38,079 nt of DNA, taken from positions 1 through 38,079 of the forward strand of contig JAIXXN010000069.1 in assembly GCA_027490725.1 (NCBI GenBank), written 5' to 3'. The stretch is from Oxalobacteraceae bacterium. Its GTDB lineage: Bacteria; Pseudomonadota; Gammaproteobacteria; Burkholderiales; Burkholderiaceae_D. Positions 6,875 to 16,403 of this stretch are shown piece after piece (position 1 is the stretch's first letter; each line of letters opens with the position of its first letter). The notes beneath the pieces are model-generated. The model worked only from the letters and a program-made list of their open reading frames with translations, was not told the origin of the DNA and did not search any database. The position numbers and the translations under genes were made by a program.

Positions 6875-9517
6875 GTGTTAAAAAATTCAACCATTAAGTC
6901 GCGACTGTTAATCGTTGTGGGGCTTCTTTCTCTGCTCATGGGGCTGATTGCCATGGTAGGCATTTTCGGCATGAGTTTCAGCAATTCCAGTCTCAAATCT
7001 GTCTACGAAAACCGCACGCAAGGCATCACCCTGATCGGCCAGATTGAAAAATTATCTCTGGAAAACCGCTTATTGCTGGCGACGGTGCAAGTTACCCCCA
7101 CGCCAGAGGGGGTCAGAGAAAATCTGGCAAAGATAGAACAGAATTCGCAGGAGCTCGATAAGATCTGGGTCAGTTATAAAGCGCTCGGCAGCGCCGTGGA
7201 ACAAAAAGAGCTCGCGCAAAAGTTTGAGGCCGACCGCGCAAAATATCTCGCAGAAGGCATGAAACCGATCCAAAGCGCCCTGAGGGCGGGCGATATTAAG
7301 GAAGCCATTCGTATCGCAGTAGAACATGTGCGCCCCTTGCACAACACGGTCAAACAGGATCTTGAAGCATTGCAGCAGTACGAGGTCGCCGCCGTAAAGC
7401 AAGAATTCACACAGTCGCAGAGCATGTTGGGCAACATCAGAGTCATTTCGATCTTGCTGGCATGCCTAGGGCTTAGTGTCGCTATCTGGTTGGGCCGCAG
7501 CCTGATTGCGGTGATTGTGAAACCGCTCGAACGCACGATAGGCTACTTTGAAAATATGTCTAGGGGCAATTTCGACAACCAGATCGAGATCTTCCATCAG
7601 GATGAGATTGGCAAAGTGCTGGAAGCTCTGCGTACCATGCAGGTCAGTGTCGGCGAAGAGACCATGCGCATCAAGATGGCGCTCGATTGCGCATCCACTT
7701 CCACCATGATTGCCGACGCCGACGGCAAGATCGTGTACATGAATGCTTCCGTGACGACTTTGCTCAACAGCGCAGAGGCCAATATCCGCAAGGATTTACC
7801 GAATTTCAGCGCCAAAGATATTGTTGGCGGTAGTTTCGACCGTTTCCATAAGAACGTCGCGCACCAGCGCAATTTACTGACCCATTTGAAATCAGTCCAC
7901 ACCGTCGATATCAATGTAGGGGGCATGGTATTTGGTTTGATTGCCACACCTATCTTTGACAGCAAAGGCGTGCGCAGGGGAACGGTCGTCGAATGGAAAG
8001 ACCGGGCACTGGAAATTGCGGCTGAAAACGAAGCGCGCAGCAATGCCCGCCTCAAGCAGGCACTCGACAAGTGTTCGACCAATGTCATGATTGCCGATGG
8101 TGATGGCCAGATCATCTACATGAATGAATCGGTGACCGCCATGATGCAAAGCGCTGAAAGCGATTTGCGCAAGGATTTGCCAGACTTCCGTGTCAGTACC
8201 ATCTTGAACGGTAGCTTCGATCGTTTCCATAAAAACCCGGCCCATCAACGCAATATGCTGTCCAGTCTGCAAAGTACCTACCGGACCGAAATTGTAGTCG
8301 GCGGTCGTACCATGTCGCTGGTCGCCAACCCCGTCACCGCCAAGGATGGCAATCGCATCGGTACCGTAGTGGAGTGGAATGACCGGAGCGCCGAAGTGGC
8401 AGTGGAACAAGAAATCGGTATGGTGGTCAACGATGCCGCGATGGGGATTTTCACGGGCCGGATCAATCCCGCTGGAAAGACCGGGTTCTTCAAAATCCTT
8501 GCCGATAGCGTTAACAATCTCATGAGCACCAGCGAGACCGGCCTGAATGAAGTGACGCGGGTACTCAAAGCCATTTCGACCGGTGACCTCACCCAGCGAA
8601 TTACCGCTGAGTATGCCGGCACGTTTGGCGAGCTCAAAGAGTATTCCAACACCACCAGCGATGAACTCGCGCGCATCATTGGCGACGTGCGCAGCGCCGC
8701 CAATGCCTTGACGTCGGCCTCGGAGCAAGTCAGTTCGACCGCCCAAAGTCTGGCCCAGGCGGCCTCCCAGCAAGCAGCGGGCGTGGAACGCACCAGCAGT
8801 TCGGTCGAGGAACTGTCGGGTACCATCATGCAGAATACGGAAAATGCCAAAGTAACCGATAGCATGGCGTCCAAATCTGCCAGTGATGCAGTCGAAGGCG
8901 GCGACGCTGTCGCCAAGACCGCCTCGGCCATGAAGCAAATTGCCGACAAGGTGGGAATTATTGATGACATTGCCGATCAGACCAATTTGCTGGCCCTGAA
9001 TGCGGCGATTGAAGCGGCCCGGGCCGGTGCTTCAGGCAAAGGCTTTGCGGTGGTCGCCTCGGAAGTGCGCAAGCTTGCTGAACGCAGCCAGATTGCGTCC
9101 AAAGAGATCGGCGAACTGGCAACCAATAGCGTGAAACTGTCGGCCGATGCGGGTGGCCTGCTGGGCGCAATGATTCCATCGATACGCAAGACCTCGGATC
9201 TAGTGCAGGAAATTGCCGCAGCATCACAGGAGCAGTCCACCGGACTGGCCCAGATCAGTTCGGCAATGAACCAGCTGAGCCAAGCCACCCAGCAAAATGC
9301 CGCAGCGTCCGAAGAGCTGGCTGCGACAGCTGAAGAAATGTCCGGTCAGGCGGCATCGCTGCAGCAGTTGATGGACTTCTTCGCGACCGATAACGCGGTG
9401 CGCCAGCCCATAGCGCATGAGCCCGTGCTCAAGCCAGAGCTTGGACGCAAGATACCGGGGGGCGCCGTCAAGAAGCCGGCGAGCTTGATCGATGAAACCC
9501 AGTTTCGCCGGTTTTAA
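6875..9517 (+). CDS. Methyl-accepting chemotaxis protein with two tandem PAS domains
   Basis: An 880-residue chemoreceptor, probably the cognate receptor of this CheA. GTG 6875 is the start, directly followed by an N-terminal membrane helix (LLIVVGLLSLLMGLIAMVGI). A periplasmic four-helix-bundle-like domain spans about 35-185, and a second membrane helix (VISILLACLGLSVAIWL) about 190-210. Two cytoplasmic PAS domains begin near residues 271 and 398, 127 residues apart, and both contain FDRFHKN, AHQRN and a closing GTVVEW. A HAMP-like segment and a long signalling coiled coil with tip DQTNLLALNAAIEAARAG (about 705-722) follow. The C-terminus DETQFRRF ends in an aromatic/basic tail, not the classical NWETF CheR tether. 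Confidence 0.96.
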   Translation: MLKNSTIKSRLLIVVGLLSLLMGLIAMVGIFGMSFSNSSLKSVYENRTQGITLIGQIEKLSLENRLLLATVQVTPTPEGVRENLAKIEQNSQELDKIWVSYKALGSAVEQKELAQKFEADRAKYLAEGMKPIQSALRAGDIKEAIRIAVEHVRPLHNTVKQDLEALQQYEVAAVKQEFTQSQSMLGNIRVISILLACLGLSVAIWLGRSLIAVIVKPLERTIGYFENMSRGNFDNQIEIFHQDEIGKVLEALRTMQVSVGEETMRIKMALDCASTSTMIADADGKIVYMNASVTTLLNSAEANIRKDLPNFSAKDIVGGSFDRFHKNVAHQRNLLTHLKSVHTVDINVGGMVFGLIATPIFDSKGVRRGTVVEWKDRALEIAAENEARSNARLKQALDKCSTNVMIADGDGQIIYMNESVTAMMQSAESDLRKDLPDFRVSTILNGSFDRFHKNPAHQRNMLSSLQSTYRTEIVVGGRTMSLVANPVTAKDGNRIGTVVEWNDRSAEVAVEQEIGMVVNDAAMGIFTGRINPAGKTGFFKILADSVNNLMSTSETGLNEVTRVLKAISTGDLTQRITAEYAGTFGELKEYSNTTSDELARIIGDVRSAANALTSASEQVSSTAQSLAQAASQQAAGVERTSSSVEELSGTIMQNTENAKVTDSMASKSASDAVEGGDAVAKTASAMKQIADKVGIIDDIADQTNLLALNAAIEAARAGASGKGFAVVASEVRKLAERSQIASKEIGELATNSVKLSADAGGLLGAMIPSIRKTSDLVQEIAAASQEQSTGLAQISSAMNQLSQATQQNAAASEELAATAEEMSGQAASLQQLMDFFATDNAVRQPIAHEPVLKPELGRKIPGGAVKKPASLIDETQFRRF

Positions 9518-9531
9518 GCGAGGAGCTGACG

Positions 9532-10062
9532 ATGAGCAGCGCTCTCACTTCCAGAAAAACGCGTGCTGACGACGATGACGACATCACCGGGCTGAAACAG
9601 TACCTGACGTTTACGGTGGGTCAGGAAACCTGCGCCCTGCATATTGCCGCCATCCGGGAAATTTTGCGGAATGTGCAAATTGCCACGGTACCGATGATGC
9701 CCGCCCATATTCAGGGAGTGATCAATTTGCGTGGCGCAGTCTTGCCTGTGGTAGACCTCGCGGTGCTGTTTGGCCGCGCGCCCATCATCGTGACCAAACG
9801 CAGCTCCGTGATCGTGCTCGACCTGCTCGACGACGAGGAACCGCTCGACGTCGGCATCATGGTCGATGCGGTTTCGGCGGTCATTGAAATTCCTGATGAT
9901 CAGATCGAAGCCGTACCAAGTTTCGGCACGCCCTTACGGGCCGACTTTATTGAAAGCATTGCCAAAGTCGACGGCAGTTTCGTGATCATTCTGAACGTGG
10001 AACGCACTTTTTCACTGAAGGAAATGGCGCCATTGCTGGGCGAGAGCAATCTGCCAGCGTGA
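9532..10062 (+). CDS. cheW: Chemotaxis adaptor protein CheW
   Basis: A 176-residue adaptor that couples receptors to the CheA regulatory domain in the chemosensory array. After a charged 20-residue leader, the single CheW domain begins at YLTFTVGQETCALHIAAIRE and contains the hallmark HIQGVINLRGAVLPVVDLAV. The SH3-like second lobe includes VGIMVDAVSAVIEI and ends with VIILNVERTFS. The start at ATG 9532 follows a good GAGGAG ribosome site. The gene is 14 nt downstream of the receptor gene and just ahead of cheR. Confidence 0.96.
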   Translation: MSSALTSRKTRADDDDDITGLKQYLTFTVGQETCALHIAAIREILRNVQIATVPMMPAHIQGVINLRGAVLPVVDLAVLFGRAPIIVTKRSSVIVLDLLDDEEPLDVGIMVDAVSAVIEIPDDQIEAVPSFGTPLRADFIESIAKVDGSFVIILNVERTFSLKEMAPLLGESNLPA

Positions 10063-10108
10063 GTATTTGCAATATTGCAGACAGACCTCCTTAGTGAAGC
10101 CCTCCCGT

Positions 10109-10930
10109 ATGGAATTAAACAGCCTTAGTGACCTGGACTTCGTGATGATCAGGGACTTGTTGTTTCAACAAACCGGCATTTCGATCACGCCCAACAAGAA
10201 AGCGCTGGTGTGCAGCCGTCTGTTCAAACGGGTGCAGATCAATCATCTCGATTCCTTTGGTGCCTACTTCCAGCGCCTTTTATCCGGACAGGACCCGCTG
10301 GAGTTGCAGACCGCCATGGATCTGTTGACCACCAACGAAACCTATTTTTTCCGTGAACCCAAGCATTTCGAGGTCTTGTCCGGTCTTGCCGAGAAGGCCG
10401 ACCGGAGCCGTCCGTTCCGGGTCTGGAGCGCGGCCTGTTCGACGGGCGAAGAAGTGTATACGATCGCCATGAAACTGGCAGAACTCAGCCGTATCGGACG
10501 AGCCCCCACCTGGCAGGTGCGTGGTTCGGATATCAGCACCCGGGTCCTGGAGACGGCGCGTAGCGGGCATTATCCGCTGGACCGCAAGGACGATATTCCG
10601 GACGAGCTGCTGAAGCGCTATTGCCTGTACGGGATTGGCGAATATGAAGGTACCCTGCTCATCGATAAAGCGCTGCGTGACAAAATCGAATTCGCCCAGA
10701 TCAACTTAATTGAACCGTTGCCCCAGCTGGTACCGTTTGACGTGATATTTCTGCGCAATGTACTGATTTACTTTGATCTGCCAGTCAAACGCAAAGTCAT
10801 TACCCAGCTCATGGCGGCCATGGCGCCCGATGGCGTGCTGTTCGTCGGTCTAGCCGAATCGCTGAATGGTGTCGTCGATGGCCTGGTATCGACCGGACCG
10901 GGCACTTACCGCCTGGATCGCCGGCGATGA
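10109..10930 (+). CDS. cheR: Chemoreceptor glutamate methyltransferase CheR
   Basis: Transfers methyl groups from S-adenosylmethionine to receptor glutamates. The N-terminal helical domain begins LSDLDFVMIRDLLFQQTGIS. The SAM-binding core shows RVWSAACSTGEEVYTIAM, GSDISTRVLETARSGHYPLD and the later FDVIFLRNVLIYFD. I place the start at ATG 10109 (273 residues); the frame is open back to a TTG at 10067, but those residues (MQYCRQTSLVKPSR) are not typical of CheR. Neither start has a clear ribosome site. The stop overlaps cheD by 4 nt. Confidence 0.95.
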   Translation: MELNSLSDLDFVMIRDLLFQQTGISITPNKKALVCSRLFKRVQINHLDSFGAYFQRLLSGQDPLELQTAMDLLTTNETYFFREPKHFEVLSGLAEKADRSRPFRVWSAACSTGEEVYTIAMKLAELSRIGRAPTWQVRGSDISTRVLETARSGHYPLDRKDDIPDELLKRYCLYGIGEYEGTLLIDKALRDKIEFAQINLIEPLPQLVPFDVIFLRNVLIYFDLPVKRKVITQLMAAMAPDGVLFVGLAESLNGVVDGLVSTGPGTYRLDRRR

Positions 10931-11439
10931 TGAGCAAGGAACAGTTTGCCAAGCTGGTACAAAGGGAAAAATTTCTCAATCCCGGCGATACCGCCTGCGG
11001 CGCGGGCCGGGAAGTATTTGGCACACTGCTCGGTTCATGTGTTGCGATCACACTCTGGCATCCGCAGCGGCGTTGCGGCAGTATCTGCCATTTCATCTTG
11101 CCCTCGATGGCGGTCACTGGGCCGGCCGATGGACGCTCGGCGGCGAGTGCGTTCAAGATCATGCAGAACGATTTAGCGCGCCACGCGATTCCTATACGTG
11201 AATGCGTGGCGAAGATATTTGGCGGCGGACGAATGTTTTCCAGTGCTGAGCTCATGCCCAATATCGGTGACAAAAATATTCACGCTGCACGTCAGCTCAT
11301 CACGGGGGCAGGCATGCAAGTGGCAGCAGAAAATGTCGGAGGTGAAGGCTACCGGCGTTTGTACTTCGATGTGCACAGCGGTGAGGTGTGGCTCAAGTTC
11401 GACTGGGTTGATGATGATCAGGAAGACAAAGTTCTATGA
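10927..11439 (+). CDS. cheD: Chemoreceptor glutamine deamidase CheD
   Basis: Deamidates receptor glutamines to methylatable glutamates. The active-site cysteine C38 lies in LLGSCVAITLW, and the catalytic histidine H55 in CGSICHFILPS. The later stretch AKIFGGGRMF and the block NIGDKNI are also family-typical. At 170 residues it is the usual length. It overlaps cheR and cheB by 4 nt each (ATGA junctions), so the three modification enzymes are translationally coupled. In other systems CheD often pairs with the phosphatase CheC, but no CheC is visible in this window. Confidence 0.95.
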   Translation: MMSKEQFAKLVQREKFLNPGDTACGAGREVFGTLLGSCVAITLWHPQRRCGSICHFILPSMAVTGPADGRSAASAFKIMQNDLARHAIPIRECVAKIFGGGRMFSSAELMPNIGDKNIHAARQLITGAGMQVAAENVGGEGYRRLYFDVHSGEVWLKFDWVDDDQEDKVL

Positions 11440-12503
11440 ATAAACCAATCAAGGTATTGATCGTCGATGACTCTGCGGTCGTTCGTCAAATCATGTCCAC
11501 CATTCTGGCCACGGATGCCTCGATCCATGTGCTGGGCGTGGCCGCCGACCCCATTATTGCGATGGAAAAAATGAAGCTGGAATGGCCGGATGTGATTGTA
11601 CTTGACATCGAAATGCCCCGTATGGACGGCATCACCTTCCTCAAGAAAGTCATGGCTGAACGCCCCACCAGAGTGCTGATCTGTTCGACGCTCACGGAGC
11701 ACGGTGCCGAGACCACCATGCAGGCGCTGTCGGCCGGCGCTGTCGGCTATTTGTGCAAGCCAAAACTGGCGTTGCGGGACTTTTTAACGGAGTCGGCACA
11801 TGAGTTGATTCACGCCGTCAAACAGGCCGCGCAAGCGACGCCACGCAACTTCGGACAGGTCAGCGACAAGGCCGCAGCAACGTTCAAAGCACTGGACGTC
11901 AGCGGCATCAAAACCAGCATGATCGAGACCTCGGACAAGGTGATTGCGATCGGCACGTCGACCGGTGGCACGCAGGCGCTTGAACTGTTGTTGACGGCAC
12001 TACCGCGGGTGACCACGGGCATCGTGATTGTCCAGCATATGCCGGAAAAATTTACCGCGCAGTTTGCCGAACGCCTCAATAAAATCTGCGCCATCGAAGT
12101 CAAGGAAGCCTGCACGGGCGACCGCGTCATGATTGGTCGCGCCTTGATTGCGCCGGGCGGCATGCATATGCGCCTGGCCCGCAACGGCGCTTATTACGTG
12201 GTGGAAGTGCTCAACGGTCCACCGGTGAACTGTCATAAACCGTCCGTCGACGTACTGTTCAAGTCCGTCGCCAGTGTCGCCGGCGCCAATGCGCTGGGCA
12301 TCATCATGACGGGCATGGGCGATGATGGCGCACGGGGCTTGCGCGATATGCATGCGGCAGGGGCACGGACCCTGGCACAGGATCAGGAAACCTGCGTCGT
12401 GTTCGGCATGCCCAAAGAGGCCATCAAACTGGGCGCAGTCGATACGGTCTTGCCTCTGGGACAAATACCTGCCGAAGTGATACGTTATTCTCAGATGCAT
12501 TGA
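11436..12503 (+). CDS. cheB: Chemotaxis-specific protein-glutamate methylesterase/deamidase CheB
   Basis: Removes receptor methyl groups when phosphorylated by CheA. The receiver domain (1-120) has D11/D12, phosphoacceptor D57 (VLDIEMPRMDG) and K108 (YLCKPK). A linker of about 45 residues leads to the methylesterase domain (166-350), with catalytic triad S175 (IGTSTGGT), H201 (IVQHMP) and D297 (TGMGDDGARGL). All residues needed for activity appear intact. Length is 355 residues. The stop is followed by a 45-nt gap to the hybrid kinase gene. Confidence 0.97.
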   Translation: MNKPIKVLIVDDSAVVRQIMSTILATDASIHVLGVAADPIIAMEKMKLEWPDVIVLDIEMPRMDGITFLKKVMAERPTRVLICSTLTEHGAETTMQALSAGAVGYLCKPKLALRDFLTESAHELIHAVKQAAQATPRNFGQVSDKAAATFKALDVSGIKTSMIETSDKVIAIGTSTGGTQALELLLTALPRVTTGIVIVQHMPEKFTAQFAERLNKICAIEVKEACTGDRVMIGRALIAPGGMHMRLARNGAYYVVEVLNGPPVNCHKPSVDVLFKSVASVAGANALGIIMTGMGDDGARGLRDMHAAGARTLAQDQETCVVFGMPKEAIKLGAVDTVLPLGQIPAEVIRYSQMH

Positions 12504-12548
12504 CCGGCTAACGGAGGCTAAGCGCCCCCTAACAAAGCAGAGGCGAAA

Positions 12549-15500
12549 ATGAAGGGAAGTACGATGGAGGCATTACCACGGCGCCCTTTAAAATGGCCGT
12601 ATGTCATCACAGCAGCGCTGGTGGTGTTACTGATCAACGGCTTTACGCTCTCGGAATTCCTGCAGCGACGCCATGATGACCAGTTCCGCGCCGAGCTCGA
12701 TGCCCAGAATAATCTGCAACTGCTCGACCATTCAGTCCATGAAATACTGACACAAGTTGATATCGTCCTGCTCGCCATCACACAGTTCCATCTAGCGGAA
12801 GTGCACGATAACCCCGCTAAAGCGGCCCAAGTCAACGACTATCTCAAGAAAATCTCTCCGCTCATTCCCGAGCTGGTCAGCCTGCGCATCATGAATCAAA
12901 CCGGCACCGTCATCGCCGAGATCAACGGTGCGACTGCTTTAGGCGTGGACCGTAGTTTCCGGGATTATTTTCAGCGTGCCCGGGATAAGCCCGCGCCAGA
13001 ATTGATCGTCTCCGGGCCGCTGCTGGGTGCGATATCGAGGCAAAAGGTGATTGTCCTCGCGCGGCGACTCACCGTAAGGGATGGCTCGTTTGTCGGGGTG
13101 GTCAGTGCCTCGATCGAAACGCGAAAGTTTACCGGTCTGCTTGCCAAGCTCAATCTCAAGCCTGGCCGGACAGCCGCCCTCTTCAACAAAGATTTTTCGC
13201 TAGTGCATGAGTACCCAGAATCCGCCCCCCCCTTGAGCGACGCGCTCACTGCCCAGCGTCTGGGCGCTAATTTAATCAGTCCGACAGAACGCGGAGTATT
13301 TGTTTCCAGAAATGGGAAGGGTGACATCGAACAGACCCATTACTTCAGGAAGTTGCAAGACTTTCCATTCCATGCGGTGGTGTCCGAGTCCAATGCGGAG
13401 AACCTCGTCTCAAGGAACCGAACGCTGATAACTTTTTTCAGCCTGGCAAGCTTAGCCTCAATCTTGGCGGTGGTCGCAGTCATGATCGCTTGGCGAAAAT
13501 CAGCGCAACATACAGCCGATTTGCGTGGGCAAACGCGCGGCAGACTAGCACTGCAACAGGAGATTGCCTTCCGCGAGGAAGCACAACTGGAGCTCGAACG
13601 CGCGCTGTTGCGCCAAAAGCGCGTGTTCGACTCTTTGTTCGAAGGCGTGGTGTTGCACGACAAGGACGCAAAAATAATTATCTGTAACTACATGGCACCG
13701 AAATTACTCGGCCTCACCGAAGACCAGCTCATGGGACGTACTTCCCTTGATCCCCGCTGGAAAACTGTGCATCCGAACCTGAACGATTTCCCCGGTGATC
13801 AACATCCCGCAGTCGTGGCGCTGACCACCGGAAAAGATGTTCTCGGTGTCGTCATGGGTGTGTATTGGCCAGATCAGTCGCTACACTGGCTCAGCATCAA
13901 TGCAAAACCCTTGTTCAACGATGATGGGGAGCACCCCGATGGTGTAGTGGTCTCGTTTATGGACGTTACCGAACAACGCCTGCATACGCAGACCATCAGC
14001 ATCAGTCAGAAGCGCTTAACCAATATCGTCGATTCCGCCTATGACGCCATCATCACCACCGATCAAGCACAACGCATTATCGTGTTCAATCTTGCTGCAG
14101 AATCGATGTTTGGGTATGCCGCAGCGGACGTGCTGGGACAGAAAATTGATATGCTGATCCCGGAAAAATACCGCGTGAAACATGACGCCCACATGCGCAA
14201 TGCGCAAGCTATTCACGGTAAACCGGCCCGGGCGATGGTGGGTGATCGGATCATTCAAGGCGTGCGTTCGAATGGTGAGGAATTCCCTGTTGAGGCATCG
14301 ATTTCCGTCATTCGTAGCGAGGGGGAGCTGACCTACACTGTGGTGGTACGTGACATTAGTCTACGCATCAAGGCCGACATCGAGTTGCGCAAGCTATCGA
14401 TGGTGGTGGAGCAAAGTCCGGAAATCGTCATCGTCATGAACCCAAAATGGCAAATTGAATACGTCAACGAAGCGTTTGTGCAAATCACCGGATTTAGTCG
14501 TGAGGAGTCGATCGGCCGTAACCCCCGTGACTTGCTTGGAACCGGCAAAACACCGGCTGACCGGTTTGTGACGATGACGGCGTGCCTGTATCAGCGCAAG
14601 CCCTGGAAAGGTCAAATCTTCAATTTCCATAAGGACGGTAGCGAACACATTCATTTCGCCATCGTGAATGCCATCCATCAGGATGATGGCAGCCTGGTCA
14701 ATTATGTCTCGGTGCAGGAAGACATCACCGAAAGAACCCGCCTTAACGAGGAACTGGATCGCTACCGCAACCATCTGGAATCACTGGTCAGCTCACGAAC
14801 AGAGGAGTTGAACAATGCCCGCAATGAGGCCGAGATTGCAAATGCCGCAAAAAGCCAGTTCCTGGCGAATATGAGTCACGAGATTCGAACCCCTCTCAAC
14901 AGTGTGCTCGGAATGGCCCAGCTGGCCTTGCGGGCAGCCCCGTCGCCGCAACAAAAAGACTATCTGGATAAAATTTTCCACTCAGGAATGCATTTGCTGG
15001 GTGTTATCTCTGACATTCTCGATTTCTCGAAAATCGAGGCCGCGAAGCTCGATATCGAATTGAGCCAGTTCAACCTGCCGGACTGCATCCGCAGTGTCGA
15101 GCAAATCATCGTACAGGCACACAAAAGCAGCAATGTAGCAATGTCGACAGAAATTGCTTCCGAAGTGCCGCGCTTCGTGTGGGGAGATAGTCTGCGTCTC
15201 TCGCAAGTGCTGATTAACTTTGCCAATAACGCCTTCAAATTTACCAAGCAAGGTGAAGTCCGTATTATGGTTCACCTGATTGAAGGCGATGAGAATGGTG
15301 CGCTGCTACGGTTTTCCGTCAGGGATACGGGTATCGGCATCCCGCCTCATAGCCTGCACAAATTATTTTCTCCTTTCCAGCAGGTCGATGTTTCAACCAC
15401 CCGTCAATATGGCGGAACGGGACTGGGGCTGGCGATCAGCAAACGGCTGGTAGAACTGATGGGGGGGGAAATCCATATTCAGAGTGAGGTGGGAGAAGGT

Positions 15501-16403
15501 AGCACCTTCGGCTTTGACCTCTATATGAAGGTGGCACAGGCCGCAACCCACGGTATCCCTGCGAAGCAAGTGCCGCTGAGTATACTGCACGGCAAGCACA
15601 TCTTGGTGGTGGAAGATACCCCCTTCAATCAGCAGGTGGCCGAAGAAATGCTGACGGACGTCGGCGTGATCGTCAGCATAGCGCATCACGGCAAGCAGGC
15701 GCTGGAGTTGATCGAGGAAACCATGTTTGATCTGGTCCTGATGGATATCCAGATGCCCGGCATGAGTGGCTATGAAACCACGCAGCAAGTGCGGCGCGCA
15801 AAACGCTACGATCGCTTGCCCATCATCGCCATGACTGCCAATGCGACCCGCGCTGACCGCGATGCTGCCAAGGCCGCCGGCATGAACGACTTTATCGCCA
15901 AGCCGGTGCTGGCACAACAGTTGTACGCAGTCATCGCGCGCAATCTGCCACAGACGAGCGATCCCGAGCAGACAGCGACGTCGGCAATGCCACACTGCGA
16001 TCCCGCGGCGAGCGCCTCGATACCGGATAGCTTGGCAACGCTTGCGCCGCCAAGCTCCATTGATCTAAAAATTCTGCGGGGAATGATCGGCAGCGACATT
16101 GCACGCATCAGCCACTTTGCCAATCTGGCGATGGAGTCCATTGTGCAGGGCCTGGCGCAGATGCAAATCGAGCTCGAGCGTGGCCAGCGCGGTGAGTATG
16201 CAGAGATAGCCCATCGTTTAAAATCGGCAGCGTTGACGCTCGGGGCAAACCATCTGGGCGGTCTGTTCAACGCAGCATCGGATCTGGCCGCTACGGACAG
16301 CGACGAACAGGCCTTCATTTGGCTGGAACAACTACAAGCGAGCTTTGCCCCCTTACCTGACATCCTAGAACGGCAACTTGCAGGATTAGCGCACACACCG
16401 TAA
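12549..16403 (+). CDS. Membrane hybrid sensor histidine kinase (Cache-3xPAS-HisKA-HATPase-REC-HPt)
   Basis: A 1284-residue kinase with an internal His-Asp-His relay. The order is: membrane helix at about 17-36; periplasmic double-Cache-type sensor (38-290); membrane helix (292-314); PAS domains starting near 356, 487 and 613; a coiled coil; HisKA with H777 (NMSHEIRTPLNS); HATPase (FANNAFKFTKQG, DTGIGI, GGTGLGLAIS); a receiver with D1066 (LVLMDIQMPGMSG); and a C-terminal HPt with H1222 (AHRLKSAALTLGA). The second PAS has a FixL-like histidine (H545, YRVKHD) and arginine (R567). ATG 12549 follows a GAGG site; ATG 12564 is a good alternative. It is the last gene of the operon. Its output may be one of the receiver proteins encoded on the opposite strand. 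Confidence 0.95.
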   Translation: MKGSTMEALPRRPLKWPYVITAALVVLLINGFTLSEFLQRRHDDQFRAELDAQNNLQLLDHSVHEILTQVDIVLLAITQFHLAEVHDNPAKAAQVNDYLKKISPLIPELVSLRIMNQTGTVIAEINGATALGVDRSFRDYFQRARDKPAPELIVSGPLLGAISRQKVIVLARRLTVRDGSFVGVVSASIETRKFTGLLAKLNLKPGRTAALFNKDFSLVHEYPESAPPLSDALTAQRLGANLISPTERGVFVSRNGKGDIEQTHYFRKLQDFPFHAVVSESNAENLVSRNRTLITFFSLASLASILAVVAVMIAWRKSAQHTADLRGQTRGRLALQQEIAFREEAQLELERALLRQKRVFDSLFEGVVLHDKDAKIIICNYMAPKLLGLTEDQLMGRTSLDPRWKTVHPNLNDFPGDQHPAVVALTTGKDVLGVVMGVYWPDQSLHWLSINAKPLFNDDGEHPDGVVVSFMDVTEQRLHTQTISISQKRLTNIVDSAYDAIITTDQAQRIIVFNLAAESMFGYAAADVLGQKIDMLIPEKYRVKHDAHMRNAQAIHGKPARAMVGDRIIQGVRSNGEEFPVEASISVIRSEGELTYTVVVRDISLRIKADIELRKLSMVVEQSPEIVIVMNPKWQIEYVNEAFVQITGFSREESIGRNPRDLLGTGKTPADRFVTMTACLYQRKPWKGQIFNFHKDGSEHIHFAIVNAIHQDDGSLVNYVSVQEDITERTRLNEELDRYRNHLESLVSSRTEELNNARNEAEIANAAKSQFLANMSHEIRTPLNSVLGMAQLALRAAPSPQQKDYLDKIFHSGMHLLGVISDILDFSKIEAAKLDIELSQFNLPDCIRSVEQIIVQAHKSSNVAMSTEIASEVPRFVWGDSLRLSQVLINFANNAFKFTKQGEVRIMVHLIEGDENGALLRFSVRDTGIGIPPHSLHKLFSPFQQVDVSTTRQYGGTGLGLAISKRLVELMGGEIHIQSEVGEGSTFGFDLYMKVAQAATHGIPAKQVPLSILHGKHILVVEDTPFNQQVAEEMLTDVGVIVSIAHHGKQALELIEETMFDLVLMDIQMPGMSGYETTQQVRRAKRYDRLPIIAMTANATRADRDAAKAAGMNDFIAKPVLAQQLYAVIARNLPQTSDPEQTATSAMPHCDPAASASIPDSLATLAPPSSIDLKILRGMIGSDIARISHFANLAMESIVQGLAQMQIELERGQRGEYAEIAHRLKSAALTLGANHLGGLFNAASDLAATDSDEQAFIWLEQLQASFAPLPDILERQLAGLAHTP

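Noticed and set aside
7892..8938. 348-codon minus-strand frame opposite the chemoreceptor
   Set aside because: Shadow of the receptor coding sequence; the apparent repeats in it only mirror the duplicated PAS domains.
9470..9517. Classical CheR-binding pentapeptide at the receptor C-terminus
   Set aside because: The tail reads DETQFRRF, without the W-x-x-F spacing of NWETF-type tethers.
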